Shown here: positions 27,216 to 38,372 of the stretch, piece after piece
Numbering within the stretch: the first letter of the stretch is position 1
How the letters are laid out: every line of letters starts with the position of its first letter
Source of the DNA: Rhizobiaceae bacterium
GTDB taxonomy: Bacteria > Pseudomonadota > Alphaproteobacteria > Rhizobiales > Rhizobiaceae
Direction of reading: 5' to 3'
Assembly (NCBI GenBank): GCA_023953905.1
Contig: JAMLJA010000015.1
Location: 1-64,000 of the forward strand
Length of the DNA stretch: 64,000 nucleotides
Position numbers and translations under genes: made by a program
Notes under the pieces: model-generated
What the model was told of the DNA's origin: nothing
Databases searched by the model: none
Seen by the model: the letters and a program-made list of their open reading frames with translations, nothing else

Positions 27216-28043
27216 TTGTCCACACTCAACGACACGGCCATCGACTGGCTAGCCGAGCTCTTGCAGCGCGCAGCCGACGCGGAAATCATGCCGCGGTTTC
27301 GCACTTTGGCGCCCGCAGATATTCGGCAAAAGACGTCAGCCACGGACCTTGTCACCGAAGCCGATGAGCGGGCCGAGCGATTGATCACGGCAGAACTCCT
27401 GCAACGTTTTCCCGGCGCACTCGTCGTCGGGGAAGAGGCGACTGAAAAAGACGGCTCGATGTTGGAGAAGCTGCCAGGCGCCGATCTGGCGTTCGTCATC
27501 GATCCGGTCGATGGCACGTTCAATTTCGCAAGTGGAATGCCGCTGTTCGGTGTCATGCTCAGCGTGGTGGAGAAGGGCGAGACTGTGGCCGGTCTCATCT
27601 ACGATCCCGTCGGTCGTGACTGGTTGGTCGGTGTCAGCGGTGGCGGTAGTTATATCCGTTCCACCGATGGTTCGAGGAAGGTTGGCGTTGCCGCGCCAGC
27701 GCCGGTTTCGCAGATGACGGGCTCCATCTCATGGTCGTATCTGAAGGATCCGCTACGTTCGCGACTGGCGCGGAACCACGCGAAATGTATGTCGAGTTTC
27801 GGCTATCGCTGCGCGGCCCATGAATACAGGCTGCTCGCCACCGGCTCTGGGCACTTCCTCCTATATCACAAGCTCATGCCGTGGGATCATCTCGCGGGGG
27901 CGCTGATACACCGCGAGGCGGGAGGCTATTCGGCGCATTTCGATGGCAGCCCCTATAAGGTGGGTCATCTTGAAGGCGGCTTGTTGGTGGCGCCAGACCG
28001 CGACAGCTGGCGCGAACTGCGCGAGGCACTCTGGGCCGAATGA
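27216..28043 (+). CDS. Inositol-monophosphatase family protein
   Basis: Protein of 275 residues beginning at a TTG (27216) with a consensus AGGAGG five bases upstream, which decides the start. Metal-site motifs are GEEAT (~70-74), DPVDGTFNF (~91-99) and the C-terminal PWDHLAGALI (~225-234). TSATDLVTEADERAE is the usual N-terminal motif. Such enzymes act on inositol phosphates, histidinol phosphate, fructose 1,6-bisphosphate or PAP; this sequence does not decide between them. It probably shares a transcript with ttcA. Confidence 0.88.
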   Translation: MSTLNDTAIDWLAELLQRAADAEIMPRFRTLAPADIRQKTSATDLVTEADERAERLITAELLQRFPGALVVGEEATEKDGSMLEKLPGADLAFVIDPVDGTFNFASGMPLFGVMLSVVEKGETVAGLIYDPVGRDWLVGVSGGGSYIRSTDGSRKVGVAAPAPVSQMTGSISWSYLKDPLRSRLARNHAKCMSSFGYRCAAHEYRLLATGSGHFLLYHKLMPWDHLAGALIHREAGGYSAHFDGSPYKVGHLEGGLLVAPDRDSWRELREALWAE

Positions 28044-28089
28044 TAGCCGTCAGGAGCCCCGCTGTGCTCGACTGACCTGCAATGAGCGC

Positions 28090-29337
28090 CTACGGCACCT
28101 GCTTGTGCTGAGCGCGAAACAGCTTGCCGCGTTCGGCGACGAGCACGAAGAAGAGACTTCCGAGCCCGACGCAGCAGAAGCCAACAGCCAAAGGTGTGGT
28201 GGTGCCATCGAAAGACTGGCCAATAACTGCGCCGACCAAACCGCCGCCCAAAGTCTGCATGAAGCCTTGCACGGATGCGGCCGTGCCTGCGATGTGCCCC
28301 AGCGGTTCCATGGCCATCGCATTGAAGTTGGAGCCGATCCAGCCGAACTGAAACATCGTTGCCGCGAAAAGCAGTACGAAGATCGGCAAGGGAATGACGG
28401 CGAAAAGCGACCATATCAGCCAGATAAAGCTCGTCGTCAGGAACCCCAGAAGAGCTCCATGGGACAGCCGCCGCATTCCCACGCGTCCGACAAGTCGAGA
28501 GTTCATGAATGACGATATCGCCATCATGCTGGCTACGATCGCGAATATTGCAGGGAACCAGACGCCCAGATCATAGATCCCGACATAGACCTGCTGCGCG
28601 GAGTTGATGAAACCGAACAGGGCCCCGAAAATCACTGTCGAAGCCAAGGTGTAGAAAAGCGAGATTCGGTTGCTTAGCACCGTGGCGAACGCCGTTCCGA
28701 TTGACCCGATACTGATGGGTCGGCGCTTTTCAGGCGCAAGCGTCTCGGGCAATCGAAAATAGACCCAGATGCTGATAGCCAAGCCAATTGCTGCGTTGCA
28801 GATGAATATCCAATGCCATTCGGCGAAGACCATCACCATCTGGCCAATGCTCGGCGCAATGACGGGAACAAGCATGAAGACCATGAAAATCAGCGACATG
28901 GTTTCAGCCATCTGCCGACCACCAAAGCGATCGCGCACCATGGAAACGGCAATGACGCGCGTCGCCGCCGCACCCAATCCCTGGATGAACCGAAGCACGA
29001 GCAAAGCCGTGAAATCGGTCGCGAACGAAGCGGCAAACGCCGCCAGTACATAGACCGCCAAGCCAAAGATCAGCGGAGCCCGCCGCCCGAAGCGATCCGA
29101 CGGCGGGCCATAGGCTAGCAAGCCAATGGCGAGGCCGCCGAAATAGGCGGAGATCACATATTGACGATGATTCTCACTGGCAACACCAAGGCTGGCTCCA
29201 ATCTCTTGGAGTCCTGGCAGCATGATATCGATCGCGAGCGCGTTGATGGCCATCAGAGCAGCAGCCATGGCAATGAATTCCCATCGCGCGATGGAAGCGG
29301 CGACCGGTGCGGACGGATGGGGGATCTGCTGGTCCAT
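28090..29337 (-). CDS. MFS multidrug efflux transporter, Bcr/CflA family
   Basis: Protein of 415 residues with 12 predicted membrane helices. The first helix AALMAINALAIDIMLPGLQ and the loop 2-3 motif GPPSDRFGRRAPL (~75-87) are typical of Bcr/CflA drug:proton antiporters, as is RFIQGLGAAATRVIAVSMVRD in helix 4-5. The ATG at 29337 is preferred over an upstream in-frame start at 29409 because it gives the normal N-terminus. The substrate is unknown. A terminator belonging to grxD lies just upstream, so it has its own promoter. Confidence 0.88.
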   Translation of the reverse strand: MDQQIPHPSAPVAASIARWEFIAMAAALMAINALAIDIMLPGLQEIGASLGVASENHRQYVISAYFGGLAIGLLAYGPPSDRFGRRAPLIFGLAVYVLAAFAASFATDFTALLVLRFIQGLGAAATRVIAVSMVRDRFGGRQMAETMSLIFMVFMLVPVIAPSIGQMVMVFAEWHWIFICNAAIGLAISIWVYFRLPETLAPEKRRPISIGSIGTAFATVLSNRISLFYTLASTVIFGALFGFINSAQQVYVGIYDLGVWFPAIFAIVASMMAISSFMNSRLVGRVGMRRLSHGALLGFLTTSFIWLIWSLFAVIPLPIFVLLFAATMFQFGWIGSNFNAMAMEPLGHIAGTAASVQGFMQTLGGGLVGAVIGQSFDGTTTPLAVGFCCVGLGSLFFVLVAERGKLFRAQHKQVP

Positions 29338-29360
29338 GCTCGCTCTTGTGCTCAATGCCA

Positions 29361-29388
29361 GAAAAGAAAAGCGCCGGCTCGCCGGCGC
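29361..29388 (-). terminator. Rho-independent terminator of grxD
   Basis: On the minus strand GCGCCGGC and GCCGGCGC form an 8-bp stem around a GA loop, followed by TTTTCTTTTC. It lies 49 bases after the grxD stop. Confidence 0.88.
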
Positions 29389-29436
29389 ATCAGAAGTCTG
29401 CCCCGGCAACCGCGGGGCATGAACGACTTTGGAGAA

Positions 29437-29772
29437 TCAGGCGGCGCTGGAAACGCTGATGCCTTTTTCGCCCAGGAAGCTCTGAAGCTCACCTGCCTGG
29501 AACATCTCGCGAATAATGTCACATCCACCCACAAATTCGCCCTTCACATAAAGCTGGGGAATCGTGGGCCAATTCGAGTAATCCTTGATGCCTTGGCGCA
29601 GATCGCTGGATGTCAGGACGTTGATCCCTTTGTAGTCCACGCCGAGGTAGTCAAGAATTTGAACGACCTGTCCGGAAAACCCGCACTGCGGAAATCCGGG
29701 CGTGCCCTTCATGAACAGTACAACGTCGCTGCTTTTCACTTCGCTGTCGATATAGTCATTGATGCCAGTCAT
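29437..29772 (-). CDS. grxD: Monothiol glutaredoxin GrxD (CGFS type)
   Basis: Protein of 111 residues from the ATG at 29772. The active site reads FPQCGFSGQ (~27-35), the monothiol CGFS motif, with the GSH-binding WPTIPQLYV and GGCDII segments behind it. CGFS glutaredoxins hold a [2Fe-2S] cluster with glutathione, often as a heterodimer with a BolA protein, and deliver it to apo-proteins. A bolA gene lies 1.2 kb away on the same strand, consistent with a functional pair. Confidence 0.95.
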   Translation of the reverse strand: MTGINDYIDSEVKSSDVVLFMKGTPGFPQCGFSGQVVQILDYLGVDYKGINVLTSSDLRQGIKDYSNWPTIPQLYVKGEFVGGCDIIREMFQAGELQSFLGEKGISVSSAA

Positions 29773-29957
29773 TGGCGCAAACCTTTCACATGCCTGTGGG
29801 AGTCGGGCCGCTATATCCTTTGAGATAGACCCACTGCGGGGCTGAAACAAGTCGAAACCCGATTTCCCGCCACGGTTGAATCAACTTGCCGCCTTAACGA
29901 GAACAGGTTTTGCATCCGATAGAGGGCTGGCAATTCGTGCTGAAAGGTACCGAAGAC

Positions 29958-30740
29958 GTGAAGAAGTGGCTGGTTGCATTTGGTATTCTCGCGACAGTTG
30001 CTGGCTTCGCGTTCTGGGTCGCGAGCAATTCGGCAAGATTTGAGGGCAGCGTTGAAATGTCAGTCCCATCACTTCCGGAGACGTGTCGCATCGTTGCCTT
30101 CGAGGCGGTGGATCATGTCGTCTGCGAGGTCGATCCAGGGGAGTACGATATTGCTTTGTCCCTCTTGGGCCGCGACGGCGCTCCTTATGGAAGTCTCGCT
30201 GCCCTTTCGACGTCGAAGACGTTCATTTTTGCCATGAACGCCGGCATGTATCATCGCGACAAGTCTCCGGTCGGACTTTATGTCGAGAACGGCGAACAGT
30301 CCGTTCCTTTGAACAGGTCGGAGGGCGACGGAAACTTCTTTCTGAAGCCCAACGGGGTGTTCTACGTCGATCAATCAGGCATGGCCGGCGTTCAGGAGAC
30401 CGAAGCATTTGCTGCATCTGCGCATCGCGTGAACATGGCAACCCAATCCGGACCGATGTTGGTAATCGACGGTGCGATCCACCCGCGCTTTTTGAATGAT
30501 GGATCGTCGCGCTACATTCGAAATGGTGTCGGCGTTCGCGGGAACGGCACCGCGGTCTTTGCGATATCGAAGAGCGCCCTCAGCCTCGGAAGCTTTGCGC
30601 GGCTGTTTCGGGACGCACTTGACTGTCCCAACGCCCTGTTCTTCGACGGCGGAATCTCGGCATTGCATGATGGAAGCCACTACCTCGTCGGAGGTCGCGA
30701 TCCGGCAGGCCCTATTGTGACCGTTGCCCGGAAAAATTAA
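29958..30740 (+). CDS. Phosphodiester glycosidase family (NAGPA/DUF2233) membrane-anchored protein
   Basis: Protein of 260 residues from a GTG at 29958. An alternative TTG at 29910 adds 16 residues. An N-terminal anchor (WLVAFGILATVAGFAFWVA) is followed by a DUF2233 domain: FIFAMNAGMYH, SPVGLYVENG, FFLKPNGVFYV, SGPMLVIDG and LFFDGGISALH. The domain resembles the catalytic part of the enzyme that uncovers mannose-6-phosphate, and bacterial members are thought to act on sugar phosphodiesters. It probably faces the periplasm. It interrupts the grxD-bolA neighbourhood on the opposite strand. Confidence 0.8.
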   Translation: MKKWLVAFGILATVAGFAFWVASNSARFEGSVEMSVPSLPETCRIVAFEAVDHVVCEVDPGEYDIALSLLGRDGAPYGSLAALSTSKTFIFAMNAGMYHRDKSPVGLYVENGEQSVPLNRSEGDGNFFLKPNGVFYVDQSGMAGVQETEAFAASAHRVNMATQSGPMLVIDGAIHPRFLNDGSSRYIRNGVGVRGNGTAVFAISKSALSLGSFARLFRDALDCPNALFFDGGISALHDGSHYLVGGRDPAGPIVTVARKN

Positions 30741-30776
30741 CGCCCGCAGTCAGATGCCAATGTTGAAGGATGTCGA

Positions 30777-30998
30777 TTAGGACGCGCGGCGCTTTGTCTT
30801 GGAGCGCGAACGCGTGGTCTTCTTGCGGCTGGTCTGCCGCTTTGCGGGCTTCAGCAGTTTCTCGATCTGCTCAAGGGTGCGCGACGCGGTGGTTTTCGTG
30901 CGGCGGCGCGCGCGCTTGCGAGTCCCCGTGGTTTTCCTCAGAATTTCCGCGAGTGCACTATCGACGACGCTTTTCACAAGATCCGTCACGACCGACAT
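30777..30998 (-). CDS. Small highly basic protein next to bolA
   Basis: A 73-residue protein. The first ~20 residues form a hydrophobic/amphipathic helix (VVTDLVKSVVDSALAEILRK). The rest is rich in Arg, Lys and Thr, with runs such as RKRARRRTKTT and a tail SRKKTTRSRSKTKRRAS, giving a histone-like composition. A central LEQIEKLLKPA helix separates two basic stretches. No family is recognised; nucleic-acid binding is a composition-based guess. It starts 6 bases after the bolA stop, so it is probably translated from the purL-bolA transcript. Confidence 0.6.
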   Translation of the reverse strand: MSVVTDLVKSVVDSALAEILRKTTGTRKRARRRTKTTASRTLEQIEKLLKPAKRQTSRKKTTRSRSKTKRRAS

Positions 30999-31004
30999 GC
31001 TGGT

Positions 31005-31238
31005 TTACTCCGGTGCGCTGGTTTGCAGGGCAAGCGCGTGAAGCACTCCGCCCATGTTTCCCTGCAACGCATTATAGACCATCTGGTGTTGCTGGACACG
31101 CGTCTTGCCCCGAAAGCTCTCCGCAACAACCTCGGCGGCATAGTGATCGCCGTCACCGGCCAGATCGCGGATCGTCACCTTGGCGTCCGGAATACCGTCC
31201 TTGATGAGTCTCTCGATATCGTGGGCGTCCATTGCCAT
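31005..31238 (-). CDS. BolA-family protein
   Basis: Protein of 77 residues with the BolA core: IERLIKDGIPDAKVTIRDLAGDGDHYAAEVVAES, split by the family's usual short loop, and FRGKTRVQQHQMVYNAL. The conserved His in DGDHY and in VQQHQMVY fit cluster ligands. The short form with H-x-x-V-Y-x-A-L resembles IbaG/BolA2 rather than long BolA1. It probably pairs with the CGFS glutaredoxin at 29.4 kb. A second in-frame ATG (31232) could be the start. It follows purL by 14 bases. Confidence 0.92.
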   Translation of the reverse strand: MAMDAHDIERLIKDGIPDAKVTIRDLAGDGDHYAAEVVAESFRGKTRVQQHQMVYNALQGNMGGVLHALALQTSAPE

Positions 31239-31252
31239 GCGTCGGTCTCCGA

Positions 31253-33469
<2,217 letters not shown>

Positions 33470-33575
33470 CGTGTCGCGCTCTCCGCTGGATATGTGCCCG
33501 CTCCATAGCGCATGCGTGCAGTGCAATACACTGCCAAAAGCCAAGAAACTCGCCGTTCTGTGGAAATGTCGCGGA

Positions 33576-34994
33576 TCAGCCGAAACTGTCGTAGCCCGCG
33601 CGGCCCTCGTCAAGCAGCCGACGAATGATTCCTAGCCCGCGTGCGACGTCCTCTCGCGTGCGCGGGGCAGAAATTCCGATCCGCACGCGATGGAAAGACT
33701 TGTCGCTACGCCCGGCCTTGAACTCGTCCTCGTCGTCGATCAGAACGCCATTCTCGAAAGCTGCTTGCTTGAACGTGCCAGACAGCCATGGCTCTGGCAA
33801 CGCTATCCAGACGAATGGAATGTTGGGGGCTGTCGTGTAGTCGCATCCCTCCAGCGCTTCGTTCACGAGACCAAGGCGCGCGTTGACCTCTGCGATCGAT
33901 CGGCTTCGTATGTCGAAAGCCTGACCGGACAAGACCAGCCTCGCACCAAGTTCAGCCAGCAGAAACGGCATTCCTCCCGTCAGCATCTTATGCGCGACGC
34001 GCACCCTGTGACGATAATTATGGGGACAGGAGACCCAGCCCCCGCGGACGCCTGCCGCGACCGACTTCGAAAGGCCACCGACGAGAAACGTTCGCTCAGG
34101 AGCCAGCGAAGCCAGCATCGGGGCTTTATCCTGAGTCATAGCGCCATACAGATCGTCTTCCACGAGAAGCACGTTGTGTTCTCGCGCGATGCGTACAATC
34201 TCCACACGACGCTCCGCCGAGAGACTTGATACTGTCGGATTCTGCGCGGTTGGCATCAAGAAGGCCATCTTGGGATGCTTTTGCGCGCAGACATGCGCAA
34301 AGCTCTCGGGGTCCAGACCACACTCGTCGACCTCCGCCATTACCGCCCGCCGGCCAATAAGTCCGGCACTGCGCGCGATCTGGGCGTATGTCACATGCTC
34401 GTAGACTATGTGGTCGCCCGGCAAAGTGAGGGCGGAAATAACCGACATGACCGCCGCATGAACCCCAAGCGTTGGGGCAATTGAATCTTGATCCGGCTGA
34501 TGGCCATTGCGCGTAAGCCATTTGGCTCCTGCCGCAGCCCAGCTTTCTGGAAAATTGCGCGTGTAGCTGGAAACGTCACCAGACATCTCTGCCATAATCG
34601 CGGCCAGCGTTGATGCGATGATCGAACCTTGGCCGATATCGGGCGCGGCAGTGCTGTCGAAACGCAACTTGTCGGCAGGCGCATCGACCCATCGTGTGCC
34701 ATCGGCCTCGGGAGCCGCCAACAGCGCTGAAGTCTGGCTTCCCTGACCGTCGCGCATCCGCACATAGGTGCCCCGTCCGACCTCTCCGCTGACCAGACCG
34801 CGTTCACGCAGCAAGGCATAAGCGCGCCCGACTGTCCCGATTGTCACCCCCAAATCGTAGGCGAGATCGCGTTGCGGGGGCAATTTGTGCCCCGGCGGCA
34901 ACGCACCGGTGTCAATATCCGCCTCGGCTTTGTCTGCAAGCCGAAGATAGAGGGGTCCTGAGCCGATTGAGAGGTCTGGCAGCCAATTTGTCAT
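33576..34994 (-). CDS. MocR-type regulator (GntR winged helix fused to aminotransferase fold)
   Basis: Protein of 472 residues. Residues ~12-80 are a GntR DNA-binding domain ([30 protein letters not shown], split by the recognition turn). After a linker, a fold-type I aminotransferase domain follows, with NPT, VEDDLYG and the PLP-binding lysine in [16 protein letters not shown]. The family binds PLP and controls, for example, vitamin B6 or GABA use. The neighbour on the other side of a 95-bp gap is a DUF1127 gene. An inverted repeat in the gap may be its operator. Confidence 0.92.
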   Translation of the reverse strand: MTNWLPDLSIGSGPLYLRLADKAEADIDTGALPPGHKLPPQRDLAYDLGVTIGTVGRAYALLRERGLVSGEVGRGTYVRMRDGQGSQTSALLAAPEADGTRWVDAPADKLRFDSTAAPDIGQGSIIASTLAAIMAEMSGDVSSYTRNFPESWAAAGAKWLTRNGHQPDQDSIAPTLGVHAAVMSVISALTLPGDHIVYEHVTYAQIARSAGLIGRRAVMAEVDECGLDPESFAHVCAQKHPKMAFLMPTAQNPTVSSLSAERRVEIVRIAREHNVLLVEDDLYGAMTQDKAPMLASLAPERTFLVGGLSKSVAAGVRGGWVSCPHNYRHRVRVAHKMLTGGMPFLLAELGARLVLSGQAFDIRSRSIAEVNARLGLVNEALEGCDYTTAPNIPFVWIALPEPWLSGTFKQAAFENGVLIDDEDEFKAGRSDKSFHRVRIGISAPRTREDVARGLGIIRRLLDEGRAGYDSFG

Positions 34995-35018
34995 GATGAC
35001 AATTTAGTAGATTGCATC

Positions 35019-35049
35019 GGTTCAATAGTCAAGGCAGATGAATTGTACC
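35019..35049. promoter_or_regulatory. Inverted repeat between mocR-type gene and DUF1127 gene
   Basis: GGTTCAAT (35019-35026) and ATTGTACC (35042-35049) are inverted copies with one mismatch, separated by 15 bases (centres ~23 bp apart, two helical turns). The spacing suits a dimeric MocR protein. Confidence 0.4.
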
Positions 35050-35089
35050 CCAAGACGATAGCAACGCATAAGCGTAAGGAATGAGAACA

Positions 35090-35323
35090 ATGAATACAAT
35101 TGATGCATTAGGAAGGAGCTCACCCTCCCAGCTCCGGCGGCTTCCATCTCTTGGACGGCGTTTGGGTGCCGTTTTGTTTGCCGGAATTGTCCGGTTCGAC
35201 AGGATGATGGAACGCCGTCGGTCGCGGCTTGCACTCCTCGAACTGACCGACGATCAGCTCAAGGACATTGGCCTGTCCCATGCGGACGCACATCGCGAGG
35301 GCGTTCGGCCGTTTTGGGACTAA
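35090..35323 (+). CDS. DUF1127 (YjiS-like) small protein
   Basis: A 77-residue protein from the ATG at 35090, preferred over the ATG at 35081 because AAGGA would abut the latter. The C-terminal third carries the DUF1127 signature: RRRSRLALLELTDDQLKDIGLSHADAHREG, an Arg-rich helix and a short acidic one. Small rhizobial DUF1127 proteins affect phosphate and carbon metabolism and may bind RNA, as reported for Agrobacterium and Rhodobacter. Here a longer N-terminus with a weakly hydrophobic stretch precedes the domain. Divergence from the MocR gene suggests it is the regulator's target. Confidence 0.85.
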   Translation: MNTIDALGRSSPSQLRRLPSLGRRLGAVLFAGIVRFDRMMERRRSRLALLELTDDQLKDIGLSHADAHREGVRPFWD

Positions 35324-35362
35324 TGGGAATGTGTCAAACGCAACTCGAAACGGCAGGCTGCC

Positions 35363-35800
35363 CTAGGCGGGCGCGCCGCAACTCTGGTCGCCCGCGCGCC
35401 AGCGATTGAGGTCGCTGGTGACGCGTCCGGCCAGCGGCTCGGACATCAGTGGGCCGAATGCCTCGACCTGGCTGGAGTTGCCCCGTGCCTGAACCACCAG
35501 CGCTGGCAAACCGCCGAAATTCTTCGCAGGTACCAGAAGAAAGCGCGGCTGCCCGCTCATCGAGTTCAGCTCGTTGGCAAATCTGTATCCCCGAAACGCC
35601 TTGTCCTTACTCGCAAACCAGCATTTGTAGGCAGCAATCGACACCTGCTCCATGGTGCGGAGCGAAGCACTCTTGCCAGATCCGCCAGCATTGGCTGGCG
35701 CTTTTTGCGATGATTGGCATCCGGTGACCGAAACTGCTGCGAGCGCCGCAGCGACCACACCGACCCTGAAGAGAAGCGTTGTCTTGGCGCGCACGATCAA
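35363..35800 (-). CDS. Hypothetical lipoprotein downstream of purQ
   Basis: Protein of 145 residues with a lipoprotein signal ([16 protein letters not shown], Cys at 28). The mature region has [34 protein letters not shown] and ends with an [11 protein letters not shown] tail; the two cysteines may be bonded. No known domain is recognised, though similar lipoproteins of ~140 residues occur in related genomes. It overlaps the purQ stop by four bases (ATGA), so it is translated from the pur transcript. Its role in purine synthesis, if any, is unknown. Confidence 0.75.
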   Translation of the reverse strand: MIVRAKTTLLFRVGVVAAALAAVSVTGCQSSQKAPANAGGSGKSASLRTMEQVSIAAYKCWFASKDKAFRGYRFANELNSMSGQPRFLLVPAKNFGGLPALVVQARGNSSQVEAFGPLMSEPLAGRVTSDLNRWRAGDQSCGAPA

Positions 35801-36465
35801 GCAGCCGCTCCCAAAACACCTTCGAAGAGTGCGCGGCCGTCAGTGCCGCCATGAGCAGCTTCGATGAGGTTCTCGGGATGCGGCATCAGACCAAGGACAT
35901 TTCCCTCAGCATTTATGACGCCGGCGATATCGTTCAATGAGCCGTTCGGGTTTGTGCCATCCGCATAGCGAAACACCACTTGACCCTCTCCCTCGATGCG
36001 CTTCAGCGTCTCGGGGTCGGCGAAGAAATTGCCGTCATGATGGGCGACAGGGCAACGAATGATCTGGCTCGGCCGATATCCGCGCGTAAACGCAGTATTG
36101 GCGTTGGCGACCTCGAGCTTGACTTCGCGGCAGACGAATTTCAGGGATGCATTGCGCATCAACGCCCCCGGCAGCAGACCGGATTCAAGCAGAATCTGAA
36201 AGCCGTTGCAGACGCCCATCACCCTAACGCCCTTGGCTGCCTTTTCAGCAACGGCCCGCATGACCGGCATGCGTGCTGCAATCGCTCCGCAGCGAAGGTA
36301 GTCGCCATAGGAAAAGCCGCCGGGAATGACGATGAGGTTGACATCGGGAATCTGCGTGTCAGTCTCCCATATTGTGACGGGAGCCTGACCGGAAATCTTC
36401 GTCAGTGCCGCGATCATGTCGCGGTCGCGATTGAGGCCGGGAAGGAGAACGACGGCTGATTTCAT
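35797..36465 (-). CDS. purQ: Phosphoribosylformylglycinamidine synthase, glutaminase subunit PurQ
   Basis: Protein of 222 residues with class I glutamine amidotransferase features: [19 protein letters not shown], the nucleophile Cys in [13 protein letters not shown] (~86-98) and the His/Glu pair in GLMPHPEN near the C-terminus. It supplies ammonia to PurL. It lies 70 bases after purS and overlaps the downstream lipoprotein gene. Confidence 0.97.
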   Translation of the reverse strand: MKSAVVLLPGLNRDRDMIAALTKISGQAPVTIWETDTQIPDVNLIVIPGGFSYGDYLRCGAIAARMPVMRAVAEKAAKGVRVMGVCNGFQILLESGLLPGALMRNASLKFVCREVKLEVANANTAFTRGYRPSQIIRCPVAHHDGNFFADPETLKRIEGEGQVVFRYADGTNPNGSLNDIAGVINAEGNVLGLMPHPENLIEAAHGGTDGRALFEGVLGAAA

Positions 36466-36535
36466 TGACAGTGCCTTCGCGCGACTCGGGTTTATGCTTG
36501 CTGCAGGTTCAATTGGACCGCAGTCTTGCGCCTTC

Positions 36536-36778
36536 TCAGATCAGCGCGACGGTGTAATTCTCGATCACGGTGTTCGCCAGCAGCTTGTCGCACATGGCCT
36601 TCAGTTCGGTCTCCGCTTTCGCCCGGTCGGTTCCGTCCAGCTCAACGTCGAAGACCTTGCCCTGGCGAACGGAGCCGACATCGCCGAAGCCGAGCGCGCC
36701 AAGCGCATGCTCAATTGCCTTGCCCTGAGGGTCGAGAACGCCGTTCTTGAGTGTAACGGTAACGCGGGCTTTGATCAC
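36536..36778 (-). CDS. purS: Phosphoribosylformylglycinamidine synthase subunit PurS
   Basis: An 80-residue protein with the PurS pattern: [29 protein letters not shown], then [13 protein letters not shown], and the closing [13 protein letters not shown]. It bridges PurL and PurQ in the FGAM synthase complex. It lies 80 bases after purC and 70 before purQ, on one transcript. Confidence 0.96.
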   Translation of the reverse strand: MIKARVTVTLKNGVLDPQGKAIEHALGALGFGDVGSVRQGKVFDVELDGTDRAKAETELKAMCDKLLANTVIENYTVALI

Positions 36779-36858
36779 GGCTTTCCTATCCGTCGGCGTG
36801 GTATGTGCGAATTCGATACCGCGCCCGGAGCCAAAAGGCCGGGCGCGTTGTGGGTGCT

Positions 36859-37656
36859 TTAGTGACGCGTGCCTTTCGGCGGCTCTTCATTCGAGGCAAC
36901 CAGTACAGGCCCAGTGGGGCGTGCAGGCTCATTCTCATTCATGATCCCAAGGCGGCGAGCGACTTCCTGATACGCCTCTACCAGACCACCCATGTCACGG
37001 CGGAACCGGTCCTTGTCCAGCTTGTCCTGGGTGACCACATCCCACAACCGGCAGGAATCGGGAGAGATTTCATCGGCCACGACAATGCGCATCATCTCAT
37101 TCTCGTAGAGGCGACCGCATTCCATCTTGAAGTCGACAAGCTGGATTCCGACGCCCATGAACAGGCCGGAAAGGAAATCATTGACGCGGATGGCAAGAGC
37201 CATGATGTCGTCGATTTCCTGCGGACTTGCCCAGCCGAAGGCAGTGATGTGCTCTTCGGTCACCATGGGATCGTCCAGCGCGTCCGCCTTGTAATAGAAC
37301 TCGATGATCGAACGCGGCAGCACCGTGCCTTCGTCGATGCCGAGACGCTTTGCCAGTGAGCCGGCGGCAATATTGCGCACCACCACTTCGAGCGGGATGA
37401 TCTCGACTTCCTTTATCAGCTGCTCACGCATGTTGAGACGGCGGATGAAGTGGGTAGGTATCCCGATCCGATTGAGATGATTGAAAATGTACTCAGAGAT
37501 GCGGTTGTTCAGCACACCTTTGCCGTCCACAACCTCATGCTTCTTCTTGTTGAAGGCGGTGGCGTCATCCTTGAAGAACTGGATGAGCGTTCCAGGCTCC
37601 GGGCCCTCATACAAAATCTTGGCCTTGCCCTCGTAAATTCGGCGGCGTCGGTTCAT
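36859..37656 (-). CDS. purC: SAICAR synthetase PurC
   Basis: Protein of 265 residues from the ATG at 37656. Motifs: [11 protein letters not shown] (~6-16), [65 protein letters not shown] and [15 protein letters not shown]. It joins aspartate to CAIR. A C-terminal extension with Pro-rich sequence ([18 protein letters not shown]) exceeds the core fold. It is the first gene of purC-purS-purQ and divergent from the zeta-subunit gene; the promoter lies in the 274-bp gap. Confidence 0.96.
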   Translation of the reverse strand: MNRRRRIYEGKAKILYEGPEPGTLIQFFKDDATAFNKKKHEVVDGKGVLNNRISEYIFNHLNRIGIPTHFIRRLNMREQLIKEVEIIPLEVVVRNIAAGSLAKRLGIDEGTVLPRSIIEFYYKADALDDPMVTEEHITAFGWASPQEIDDIMALAIRVNDFLSGLFMGVGIQLVDFKMECGRLYENEMMRIVVADEISPDSCRLWDVVTQDKLDKDRFRRDMGGLVEAYQEVARRLGIMNENEPARPTGPVLVASNEEPPKGTRH

Positions 37657-37930
37657 CAATTTATCTCTGGGGTTAGCAGGGCATTCGGAGTTGACCGCAC
37701 CCTTCGTTGCGCCGCACACAAGCACGGCAATGATGCATATTTAGGCGCTCTGTATCCCAATAGCCAGCGATCCTCAATCGCGAAATGTCCTCATCAACTG
37801 CTTTTGGACGGTCAATGCTGCGCTGCAACACATGAAAGCGCGGCGGATAGGCATATTGACGTTGCGGTGCCCTTTTGGTTTGAGCGTGTGCAAGTTACAT
37901 ACACCATCAGAACCGCCCACGGAGAGCGCC

Positions 37931-38248
37931 ATGAGCATGAAAGACCGAGAAGAAGGTTTCGAGCGCAAGTTCGCCTTCGACGAAGAACTGCGTTTCAAGG
38001 CGACTGCGCGCCGCAACAAGCTGCTTGGCCTCTGGGCCGCGGAAAAGCTCGGCAAGTCCGGCGAGGATGCCGAGGCTTACGCGAAGACGGTCGTCATCGC
38101 GGATTTTGAGGAAGCGGGTGACGAGGACGTTTTCCGCAAGATCCGCAAGGATCTTGATTCGGCAAATGTGAGCGTGTCGGATGAAGAGATACGCAAGACG
38201 ATGCTGGATCTGTTGGCCAAGGCTGTCGAAGCAGTGCAGAACAGCTGA
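37931..38248 (+). CDS. F1-ATPase inhibitor zeta subunit (DUF1476)
   Basis: Protein of 105 residues, with GGAGAG before the ATG. It reads as DUF1476 throughout: MKDREEGFERKFAFDEEL, FKATARRNKLLGLWAAEKLG, then YAKTVVIADFEEAGDEDV and VSVSDEEIRKTMLDLLAKA. In Paracoccus this protein is the zeta subunit, which inserts its N-terminus into the F1 catalytic interface and blocks ATP hydrolysis; the inhibitory N-terminal segment is present here. It is often encoded beside purC in Alphaproteobacteria. A strong terminator follows. Confidence 0.92.
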   Translation: MSMKDREEGFERKFAFDEELRFKATARRNKLLGLWAAEKLGKSGEDAEAYAKTVVIADFEEAGDEDVFRKIRKDLDSANVSVSDEEIRKTMLDLLAKAVEAVQNS

Positions 38249-38278
38249 CACAGACGTCGCCCAGCGAAACTGGACCAA

Positions 38279-38308
38279 AAAACCGCCTGCCACAACGGGC
38301 GGTTTTTT
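38279..38308 (+). terminator. Rho-independent terminator after the zeta-subunit gene
   Basis: AACCGCC (38281-38287) pairs with GGCGGTT (38298-38304) and is followed by a run of six T. It lies 33 bases after the stop codon. Confidence 0.9.
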
Positions 38309-38372
38309 GTTGCCAGTGTCTTGCCGTGTGGTTGAATGCGTTGGGTTCATTTTGCTTTCGGGAGGGAATTTC

